11,572 nt of DNA from Bacteroidales bacterium UBA4347. Its GTDB lineage: Bacteria; Bacteroidota; Bacteroidia; Bacteroidales; P3. How positions within the stretch are numbered: the first letter of the stretch is position 1; the number at the start of each line of letters is the position of its first letter. Below, in pieces: positions 1-5,698 of this stretch. The stretch is from positions 1 to 11,572 of the forward strand of contig DGTB01000018.1 in assembly GCA_002394185.1 (NCBI GenBank). Direction: 5' to 3'. The notes under the pieces were generated by a model that searched no databases, was not told the origin of the DNA, and saw only the letters and a list, made by a program, of their open reading frames with translations. The position numbers and the translations under genes were made by a program.

Positions 1-85
1 ACTCGGTTCCCTTTTTTTTGTTTTGTACTTTCCATTTTGGGGGAAGGGGGTACAATATTCAAGCTGTTTTTGCGTTGTTGTTGCG

Positions 86-1159
86 ATGAAGGAACTTATA
101 CTGATAGACGGGCTTTCGAAGGAGGAGCTTTTCGCGGCGATTCGGGAGGTGATCAAGCAGGTGCTGCTATACGAGTTTGAGACCATTACGATGTTGCAGG
201 TGATGGAATGCGACCGCGCCAACCAGTTCGCCGTGCGTCCCAACCGCTTGTGTGGCGGGTGGGATTTCTATAGGCTCTGTGGCCTTTTCAAGACGGAACT
301 GTCAGCGCGCAAGGATGTCGTTATCAAGGCGTGGTTTCAATTGCCAAGTGATGAGACTATGTTTGTTTTGCCAAAAGGCAAGTATTATTATGATTTGAGC
401 GATGTGTCGACCGATGGGATTGTCGCTTCAACGGGTACGCGTTATTGTCCCTGTGAGAAAGTGGATGAAGAGAGTGGAGCCGAACTTATGGAATGGAAAC
501 CCCAGGGCACGTCCACCTACGAGCCACGTCCCAAGTTGCAGTTGCGTCCTGTGCCCGACGGCTGTTTTGAGGTGGAGAAACTTACCGTGTGGCAGAAAAT
601 AAAGAAACGCCACGCGGGTTTTATGGATAGTCATTCAGCTTTCGGGGTCGGTTTATGGTCTATCATCTTCATTGTCTTATTTTTCGCTCTTGTGTTTCTC
701 TCCATCAATGGAGGTTGGGACTTCAGCGAGACCGTTTTGCCGTTTACATTGCCTTGGTGGGTGTGGATGGCTGTTTGTGGTGTGGTGGGTCTGATTGCCA
801 GTCGTACTAAACTGCTGAAGAATATCTTTACAGGCTGGCGGGGATCGATAGTTGCCGGCATGTTTGGTGTCGGGATAACCATCGGTCTGTTGTTGACGGC
901 GGTTTTCTCTGTCAATGTGTGGCTGGGGAGCAACGAGCAGGAGGTTGGACGAGGTGTTGTGCTGGAACACAACCTGGCTGGTCGCAGCTATGATGTGAAC
1001 CAGTATTCGGTGCGGGTCGAGGAGCCAGTGAGAGGGTATATCTACATTTCCACGGGCGACGACGGTTCGTTCAGCCCCGGCGATACGGTCGCCGTACCCA
1101 TGACCAAGGGGCTGTTCGGGATGTACCACGCCGAAACATTATGTCCTCGAGGTCTCTGA
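86..1159 (+). CDS. Membrane protein of unknown function, three predicted helices
   Basis: I do not recognise this 357-residue protein. The soluble N-terminal part (about residues 1-185) holds several cysteines, including a CPC motif at 121-123. Three hydrophobic helices follow, near 187-207, 218-238 and 253-277. A soluble tail (about 283-357) contains GRGVVLEHNLAGRSYDVNQYSV and a GDTVAVPM segment, which looks beta-rich. No signal peptide is visible. The ATG at 86 was chosen over an upstream TTG at 23, because the residues from that TTG would be encoded in a T- and G-rich stretch that does not look coding. No convincing TAnnTTTG promoter was found in the 85 nt upstream, so the promoter may lie outside the window. 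A small membrane ORF begins 9 nt after the stop and probably shares the transcript. A function such as membrane-anchored sensing would be a guess. Confidence 0.65.
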   Translation: MKELILIDGLSKEELFAAIREVIKQVLLYEFETITMLQVMECDRANQFAVRPNRLCGGWDFYRLCGLFKTELSARKDVVIKAWFQLPSDETMFVLPKGKYYYDLSDVSTDGIVASTGTRYCPCEKVDEESGAELMEWKPQGTSTYEPRPKLQLRPVPDGCFEVEKLTVWQKIKKRHAGFMDSHSAFGVGLWSIIFIVLFFALVFLSINGGWDFSETVLPFTLPWWVWMAVCGVVGLIASRTKLLKNIFTGWRGSIVAGMFGVGITIGLLLTAVFSVNVWLGSNEQEVGRGVVLEHNLAGRSYDVNQYSVRVEEPVRGYIYISTGDDGSFSPGDTVAVPMTKGLFGMYHAETLCPRGL

Positions 1160-1168
1160 TATCGCTTT

Positions 1169-1380
1169 ATGGGTAAACGGACTTTGATTCCCTTTTTATT
1201 GTTGCTTTCGGACGGGGGGGGGGCGTTGTGCTGGATGGTTATCTGGATTTAATAGATAGTGACTTGGCGTCTTTGGCCATAATAGGTTTTACCATTGTTT
1301 ACGGCCTCTACGTCAACGAGACCGCCCTCGGCTTCTTTGCCCTGTATGGGCGCACAAGAAAAGAAAGGAGCCTCCCGTAA
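1169..1380 (+). pseudogene. Small membrane protein ORF split at a G10 tract (frameshifted or slippage-dependent)
   Basis: From the ATG at 1169 the frame reads MGKRTLIPFLLLLSDGGG and then hits TAA at 1250-1252, giving 27 residues. If the reading slips by -1 in the run of ten G (1214-1223), or if one G is added, the frame stays open to TAA at 1378-1380. It then encodes about 70 residues: a hydrophobic start, a linker with DGYLDLIDSD, a probable helix LASLAIIGFTIVYGLYV, and a tail ending RTRKERSLP. The downstream frame has no ATG of its own; only a GTG lies at 1228. The ORF starts 9 nt after the upstream gene's stop and ends inside the terminator hairpin, so its limits fit a real last gene of an operon. 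It could be a phase-variable gene, a programmed frameshift, a decayed gene or a sequencing indel. I do not recognise the product. Confidence 0.4.
1214..1223 (+). repeat. G10 homopolymer tract
   Basis: Ten consecutive G lie in the first third of the small ORF. Runs of this length are prone to slipped-strand mispairing and to sequencing error. One extra G would restore the long frame described for 1169-1380. Confidence 0.95.
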
Positions 1381-1402
1381 CATCCAGGAGGCTCCTTTTT
1401 TT
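1366..1402. terminator. Bidirectional intrinsic terminator
   Basis: A perfect 10-bp stem pairs AGGAGCCTCC (1366-1375) with GGAGGCTCCT (1387-1396) around an 11-nt loop. A seven-T run (1396-1402) follows on the plus strand. On the minus strand the stem is followed by a T-rich stretch, the complement of 1351-1365. It ends the plus-strand unit from the left and the minus-strand CsgG-like gene, whose stop is at 1415-1417. Confidence 0.88.
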
Positions 1403-1414
1403 GTTTTCTTCTGG

Positions 1415-2347
1415 TTATAATAGGAGTTTGAGCGGAAGACTGTATGACAGGAAACCCGAGAATCCGATGTAGGATGATGTGGAAAAACCGACACCGAGGT
1501 GAAGATTTTGATAGCTTACACCAGCGTGTATGGCAACAAAAATTGGATCTGCATATCCTTCTAGGGGTATAGTGGCACCTATTTTTAAATTCACAAAAAG
1601 CGACCAGTTATACTTGGGTGTTCGTAATTCTGTTTCTGCATATATTTGAATGGCGAATCCTTCAAAGTAATGCCTCTCCATATAGTAATCGTCTTCGTAT
1701 AACTTAGTACCAGGTGAAAATCCTGCGCCGCCACCGACCATGAAATATGGCGTTATTTGGTGGTTGTAGGCGAGGCTTCCCACCACGGGATTGCCGGAGG
1801 AGATGCGGAGGTACCCGCCAGTGGGACGATAGGTGGGGTCTATGGTCTTTTTCTTGGTTTCTGGCTTAGGCTCTGGACGTTTGAACTCTACCATTGGGAT
1901 ATCTTTTGACAGGCGTTCGGCGAGGGCACGCATCATGGAGCGGTAGGAAGTGCCTTCGGCCCATTCGGCGCCGTCCTTGGCCAGGATTGCTCCGGTCTCT
2001 ACGTTGACGGCACGCACGTCGATGTTGTATTGGCCCATGGCCTTGTTGACATCGCCGATGACGATGACGGGTACATTCAGTATTTCGCTCAGTTTGACCA
2101 TCTCTTTCTCTGTCAGCCGGCTGCCCTGCATATTCTGCTCCTCGATGATGCGGCTCACGCGTGTGCGCTCTACCACAGTATAGCCTGCGGGTTCAAAATA
2201 GGTATTGAAGATGGCCGAAAGGCCGTCGACGTCGTTTTGGCTGACTTGCACGCCGGCGTTGAAATCGAGCACGGCAATGCGTGGCTGCGCTGATACGGAC
2301 AGCCCTATCATTGCCATCAGTGTCAAAAGGAGTGCTTTGGTTTTCAT
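1415..2347 (-). CDS. Secreted CsgG/LpoB-like protein with beta-rich C-terminal domain
   Basis: This 310-residue protein begins with a signal peptide (MKTKALLLTLMAMIGLSVSA, cut before QP). It has no lipobox cysteine, so it is probably periplasmic or outer-membrane rather than a lipoprotein. Residues 22-150 resemble the CsgG/LpoB fold: IAVLDFNAG at the start, VVERTRVSRIIEEQNMQGS, the VIVIGDV strand and RAVNVETGAILA. A Pro/Lys-rich linker (155-170) leads to a beta-rich region (178-310) of alternating strands that resembles a small outer-membrane barrel. The start at 2347 is preferred because an ATG at 2428 would put 27 non-signal residues before the signal peptide and would lie inside a palindromic RNA-like region. 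The 3' half (about 1415-1760) looks clearly more AT-rich than the 5' half. Family knowledge places CsgG-type domains in outer-membrane secretion or assembly; the role here is not known. Confidence 0.8.
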   Translation of the reverse strand: MKTKALLLTLMAMIGLSVSAQPRIAVLDFNAGVQVSQNDVDGLSAIFNTYFEPAGYTVVERTRVSRIIEEQNMQGSRLTEKEMVKLSEILNVPVIVIGDVNKAMGQYNIDVRAVNVETGAILAKDGAEWAEGTSYRSMMRALAERLSKDIPMVEFKRPEPKPETKKKTIDPTYRPTGGYLRISSGNPVVGSLAYNHQITPYFMVGGGAGFSPGTKLYEDDYYMERHYFEGFAIQIYAETELRTPKYNWSLFVNLKIGATIPLEGYADPIFVAIHAGVSYQNLHLGVGFSTSSYIGFSGFLSYSLPLKLLL

Positions 2348-2373
2348 CGTTTCATAATTTGTTGCGCGCACCC

Positions 2374-2410
2374 GTGCCACAGTGGCGTCTATATAAACGA
2401 AGCGTGGCAC
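2374..2410 (-). repeat. Short hairpin that competes with the long leader hairpin
   Basis: GTGCCAC (2374-2380) pairs perfectly with GTGGCAC (2404-2410) across a 23-nt loop. The loop contains most of the left closing arm (2396-2405) of the long hairpin, and the two structures overlap at 2404-2405, so they cannot both form fully. A further dyad, GCCAC-A-GTGGC, sits at 2376-2386. It lies just upstream of the CsgG-like gene's start. Confidence 0.5.
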
Positions 2411-2568
2411 TGTATACCACTTCTTCATGTGGAGGTCGTAGGAATTACCTTTGTCAGCAGATGTGAGAACAGCCCACGCTATACGCGCGAACCATTATAC
2501 CACTCTTGCTGACTTGCTGGAAGTTTCCTACGTTTCCACATGCAAGAATCGAAGTATAACGCTTCGTT
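2396..2568 (-). promoter_or_regulatory. Long imperfect hairpin: structured leader or small RNA
   Basis: The two halves of this 173-nt stretch are inverted copies in order. AACGAAGCGT (2396-2405) pairs with ACGCTTCGTT (2559-2568), CATGTGG (2426-2432) with CCACATG (2536-2542), CGTAGGAA (2437-2444) with TTCCTACG (2525-2532), and GTCAGCA (2453-2459) with TGCTGAC (2507-2513). Short extra pairs (GTATA with TATAC, TTCTT with AAGAA) fill the gaps. About 42 base pairs form a rod with small internal loops and a terminal region of about 47 nt. A minus-strand promoter lies just outside it (2591-2621), so a transcript would begin about 14 nt before the closing stem. The CsgG-like gene starts 48 nt after the element. 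It could be a structured 5' leader, a separate rod-shaped small RNA (6S-like in outline only), or a palindromic mobile repeat. No poly-U terminator separates it from the gene. Confidence 0.6.
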
Positions 2569-2590
2569 GATTTCCTTTTGAAATCGGGTG

Positions 2591-2621
2591 CAAAGATACG
2601 TCTTTTTTCTGGAATGGCAAA
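2591..2621 (-). promoter_or_regulatory. Bacteroidota-type promoter for the leader and CsgG-like gene
   Basis: Read on the minus strand, TTTG (2621-2618) is followed by 19 nt and TATCTTTG (2598-2591). This matches the Bacteroidota consensus TTTG-N19-21-TAnnTTTG exactly. Transcription would start near 2583, giving a leader of about 235 nt before the gene's ATG. Confidence 0.75.
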
Positions 2622-2666
2622 ACTTTTCTTTGGATAACTGATAATGTGGATATAACAGAAATATAT

Positions 2667-2729
2667 AAAGCCCCGCAGGGGCGGCACGGGGACCGTGGGT
2701 CTTGGTGCCGCCCCTGCGGGGCTTTTTTT
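2667..2729. terminator. Strong 21-bp stem terminator, probable dispersed palindromic repeat
   Basis: The 21-nt arms at 2667-2687 and 2705-2725 are perfectly complementary (core GCCCCGCAGGGGCGGCAC). The 17-nt loop holds a nested stem, GACC (2691-2694) with GGTC (2698-2701). A seven-T run (2723-2729) follows on the plus strand. On the minus strand the stem is followed by TTTATATATTT. It ends the beta-barrel gene, whose stop lies 20 nt away. GC-rich palindromes of this kind recur in Bacteroidales genomes, so it may be a dispersed repeat serving as terminator. Confidence 0.85.
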
Positions 2730-2745
2730 GCTTTTGGAAAGGGAA

Positions 2746-5397
2746 TCAGAGGCTGTCGCCGGCCTCGGTGGAGCCGTCTTTGGCGTTCTTCTCCAGTTCG
2801 AGCTTGCCGAAACGGAGGGTGATGCCGGCGGAGATGTAGCGGGAGTTGGTCATCTTGTTGGTCGTGCTGCTGAGGTAGTAGGGGTTGGTGTTGTCGGAAC
2901 CCGAACCGTAGCGGGCACCCCAGTTGAAGAGGTCCTGGATGTTGACGAAGACCGACAGCTTGCGCTTGAAGAAGTCGCTGCGCACGCCCAGGTTGAAGCT
3001 GAAGCGGGCCTTGCGCTCGCTCATGAGGCTGAGGGTGGGCGAGGTGTAGTTGAACGAGGCCGTGGCATGGTACTGGTTCCAGAGCTTGGCCCAGGCGTTG
3101 ACGCGCACGCTCCACGACCACTTGTTGTTGTCGTAGGCCTGGCCGCGGTAGTTGTCGAGGTGGTAGCCGTAGTTGTAGACGTTGGCGTAGAGGCGCACGT
3201 TGAAGAAGCCAGAGGGGCGGTAGGTCATGTTGAGGTTGGCACCGTAGCGGTAGGAGGAGCCCATGTTGTAGGGCACGGAGTAGGAGACGATGCGCTCCAG
3301 GATGGCGTCGTACTCGGCGTCGGTGAGCGAGCTTATCTCATTGGTGCTCAAGCGGCCGTAGCCCTCGATGCCGATGTTGCCGAAGCTCACGAAGTATTTC
3401 TGCCATCCGGCCTCCATCGAGTGGGTGTAGCTGGCGCTGAGGCCATTGGGGTTGCCGGTGGAGTAGGAGTCCTCGCCGTAGCGGCGGAAGGTGGAGACCT
3501 GCTCCTCGTCGGGGTGGCGCATGCGCATGGAGTAGTTGAGCTTGAAGTTGTGCATGTCGTCGGTGCGGTAGGTGAGGTGGATGGAGGGTCGGAAGGAGTG
3601 GTCCCAGAAGGAGTCCTCGTCGGCCATGGCGTTGTCGCCGTAGCTGTAGTCGATGTGTTCGAGGCCGTAGCCGAGGCCGGTGCTGAGGGTGAAGTTGCCC
3701 CAGCGGTGGGTCCAGTTGACGTCGGCGTTGAGGCCCGTCTCGGCGCCGTCGAAGGTGTAGGTGCGGAGGGCGTCGACGCTGTCGTAGGTGTCGCCGCCGT
3801 CGGTGGAGTAGAAGCGGCGGTACTCGTTGTCGTCCTGCGAGTGGTCGGCGCGGAGGCCGAAAGAGAGTTCGCCGTCGGCGGAGTAGGGGCGGTTGTAGCG
3901 GGCATCGAGGCTGAGGCCGTAGCTGTAGTTGTCGGTCTTCATGTAGCGGTCCTCGTCGCCGGGCAGGTTGTAGAGGGTGTAGGCGCGGTTGTAGTACTCC
4001 TCGCCGGCATTGCGGTTGAAGCGGGAGTTGAAACCAAGGCGGAGGTTGTGGCCGTTCTGGTCGAACTTCTTGGTGTAGTCGACGCCGGCGTGGGCGAACC
4101 AGGATGGCGTCGTGGAGGTGTCGCCGATGGTGTAGGCTATGGTGTCGAGGGGCGAGAAGTAGAACTGCTCCGTCGAGCGGCTGGAGGTGGAGCGGTTGTA
4201 GTTGTAGAATCCGCCGGCGTCGACGGAGAGGTCGCTGGTGGAGTCGATCTCGTAGTTGACGTTCATGAAGATGTTGCCGCTGTAGGAGCGGTTGCCGCTG
4301 GCGGCGGTGTCGGTCTGGTAGAGGGTGGTGTCGAAGTCCTCGCCGAACACACCGCCGGCGTGGTCCTGACGGCGCAGGGACCAACCCTCGTTTGTGTTGT
4401 CGCGGTAGGAGTAGCGGCCGCTGGCAAAGAGGTTGATGCTCAGTCGTTCTTTGGCCCACATATAGCTGATCCACGGCGAGATGAAGGGCTGGTTCGAGCC
4501 GTTGAGGCCGAAGCTGACGAACTGGTTGCTCTTGATGTGCGCCGAGGTGACGATGTTGATCACCGCTTCGGCGTCGGTGGCATACTTGGCCGAGGGGTTG
4601 GTGATGGTCTCGATGCGCGCCAGGGCGTTGGCCGGGAGGGTCTGGAGGTAGGTCTTGAGGTTCTCCTCGGTGAGCTTGGAGGGCTTGTCGTTGATCCAAA
4701 TCTCCACGCTGCTGACGCCGCGCAGGGTCACGTTGCCCTCCACGTCGACCTCCACGCCCGGGGCGTTCTGCAGGGCGTCCTCGGTGGTGCCGGTCTGTAT
4801 GGAGGGGTCGTCCCCGACGTTGTAGATGAGTTTCTCGCCGTCCATGGCGTAGAGGGGTTTCTCGGCGGTGATTTCGACGGCGTCGAGGGTCGTCGAGCCG
4901 GGTTTGAGCTTGAAGGTGCCGAGGGCGGTATTGTTGGTCACCCGGAACGGCACAAGGCGGTTCTGGTAGCCGATGGCGGAGATGCGCAGCAGGTAGGAGC
5001 CCTGCGGCACCTCGGAAATCTCGAAGAGGCCGTCGAAGTTGGTGGAGCCGCCCTTGACGAAGGTGGAGTCGACGGAGTCGAGCACGGCCACATTGACGAA
5101 GGCCAGGAACTCGCCGCTCACCGAGTCGCGCAGCGAACCGACCACCTTGAAGGTGTCGCCCTCCTTCACTTTCTTCTTCTGCTTCACGGTGCTGGCGTTC
5201 TGGTCGTTCTGCATCTGGCTCCAGTCGCCCATGGGCGGACGCCGGCCACTGGGCCTGCCACCCTCGCCCGAAGGCGGACGGCCTCCGGGACCGCCGCCCG
5301 GGCCGCCGGGCTGTGCATCGACGGCGGGTGCCGCCAACAAAATCATCAACGCAAAAGTCAACGCTTTCACAAATCCTTTTCCTAATGTACTGTTCAT
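2746..5397 (-). CDS. Outer-membrane beta-barrel protein with CarboxypepD_reg and plug-like domains (OMP_b-brl_3 type)
   Basis: This 883-residue protein has a signal peptide (about 1-28, cut near VDA-QP). A Gly/Pro/Arg-rich low-complexity segment (30-57) and a basic stretch KQKKKVKEGD (72-81) follow. Residues 83-168 form a carboxypeptidase-regulatory-like domain, with FDGLFEISEVPQGSYLLRISAIGYQ as a clear signature. Residues about 180-285 resemble a TonB-receptor plug: EDALQNAPGVEVDVEGNVTLRG, VEIWINDKPSK and NPSAKYATDAEAVINIVT. The rest, about 290-883, is a large barrel rich in Tyr/Asn/Ser strands, with a probable last strand ISAGITLRFGKLELE. No SusD partner is adjacent, so a polysaccharide-utilisation role is not supported; the substrate is unknown. 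The ATG at 5397 is chosen over a GTG at 5481 because it gives a proper signal peptide. The gene appears monocistronic, ending at the terminator beginning at 2667. Confidence 0.88.
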   Translation of the reverse strand: MNSTLGKGFVKALTFALMILLAAPAVDAQPGGPGGGPGGRPPSGEGGRPSGRRPPMGDWSQMQNDQNASTVKQKKKVKEGDTFKVVGSLRDSVSGEFLAFVNVAVLDSVDSTFVKGGSTNFDGLFEISEVPQGSYLLRISAIGYQNRLVPFRVTNNTALGTFKLKPGSTTLDAVEITAEKPLYAMDGEKLIYNVGDDPSIQTGTTEDALQNAPGVEVDVEGNVTLRGVSSVEIWINDKPSKLTEENLKTYLQTLPANALARIETITNPSAKYATDAEAVINIVTSAHIKSNQFVSFGLNGSNQPFISPWISYMWAKERLSINLFASGRYSYRDNTNEGWSLRRQDHAGGVFGEDFDTTLYQTDTAASGNRSYSGNIFMNVNYEIDSTSDLSVDAGGFYNYNRSTSSRSTEQFYFSPLDTIAYTIGDTSTTPSWFAHAGVDYTKKFDQNGHNLRLGFNSRFNRNAGEEYYNRAYTLYNLPGDEDRYMKTDNYSYGLSLDARYNRPYSADGELSFGLRADHSQDDNEYRRFYSTDGGDTYDSVDALRTYTFDGAETGLNADVNWTHRWGNFTLSTGLGYGLEHIDYSYGDNAMADEDSFWDHSFRPSIHLTYRTDDMHNFKLNYSMRMRHPDEEQVSTFRRYGEDSYSTGNPNGLSASYTHSMEAGWQKYFVSFGNIGIEGYGRLSTNEISSLTDAEYDAILERIVSYSVPYNMGSSYRYGANLNMTYRPSGFFNVRLYANVYNYGYHLDNYRGQAYDNNKWSWSVRVNAWAKLWNQYHATASFNYTSPTLSLMSERKARFSFNLGVRSDFFKRKLSVFVNIQDLFNWGARYGSGSDNTNPYYLSSTTNKMTNSRYISAGITLRFGKLELEKNAKDGSTEAGDSL

Positions 5398-5544
5398 AAA
5401 GTCCGTATGTGTAATAAAAATATATCTTTTAGTATGGAAATCGGGGCAAAACTTGCACCCTGGAGAATAAAATTTTTCCACCTCCTAAAACCCTGTCAAT
5501 CACCTACCATCGCCCTACCAACTCCCACCACCGTGGGTGATGGT

Positions 5545-5574
5545 GGGGTGGGGGTGGGGCGAGGGACGGGGGGG
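5545..5574 (+). other. G-quadruplex-type G-run cluster
   Basis: Five G-runs follow each other closely: GGGG (5545-5548), GGGGG (5550-5554), GGGG (5556-5559), GGG (5563-5565) and G7 (5568-5574), separated by one to three bases. This fits the standard four-run quadruplex pattern on the plus strand. It lies directly before the -33 element of the plus-strand promoter. Confidence 0.7.
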
Positions 5575-5575
5575 C

Positions 5576-5606
5576 GTTGTTCAACGATACGAAAATGTTA
5601 AATTTG
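5576..5606 (+). promoter_or_regulatory. Probable promoter of the DUF6266 gene
   Basis: TAAATTTG (5599-5606) matches TAnnTTTG. GTTG (5576-5579), one base off TTTG, lies 19 nt upstream. The expected start is near 5613, leaving an AT-rich leader of about 86 nt before the ATG at 5699. Confidence 0.55.
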
Positions 5607-5698
5607 TGTTAAAAAATCGACTTCCGCTAAAAAGGCCTTATTTTATATATATACGGCTTTCCAAAATCAGTTTATTAACATTTAAAATTTTTGATGTT

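Larger units (their letters stand above)
5398..5698. other. Divergent intergenic region between the beta-barrel and DUF6266 genes
   Basis: I see no gene in these 301 bases. The left third is AT-rich and should hold the minus-strand promoter of the beta-barrel gene, but no good TTTG-N19-TAnnTTTG match was found there. The centre is C-rich on its left and G-rich on its right, with a short hairpin (CCCACCA 5524-5530 with TGGTGGG 5541-5547). The right third is AT-rich and carries the plus-strand promoter and a leader of about 86 nt. Confidence 0.7.

Noticed and set aside
2348..2428. A longer start (ATG at 2428) for the CsgG-like protein
   Set aside because: It would place 27 non-secretory residues before a normal signal peptide, and it sits within the palindromic leader.
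2446..2453. Plus-strand TACCTTTG as a promoter element
   Set aside because: No TTTG lies 19-21 nt upstream and no plus-strand gene follows. It falls inside the palindromic stretch.
2396..2568. The inverted repeat as a transposon or IS end pair
   Set aside because: The 10-bp ends are perfect, but there is no transposase and no target-site duplication in the flanking bases.
3338..4699. Minus-strand 453-residue open frame inside the beta-barrel gene
   Set aside because: It is rich in Arg/Pro/Leu/His and lacks any domain. It is an off-frame reading of the GC-rich real gene.
2695..5385. Very long plus-strand open frame (896 residues) opposite the beta-barrel gene
   Set aside because: Its translation is a low-complexity Val/Gly/Ala/Glu-rich sequence with no domain, and it mirrors the codon bias of the real minus-strand gene, which has a signal peptide and clear domains.
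5447..5454. Minus-strand AAGTTTTG as a -7 element for the beta-barrel gene
   Set aside because: It misses the leading T of TAnnTTTG and has no TTTG at the expected upstream distance, so it is too weak to call.
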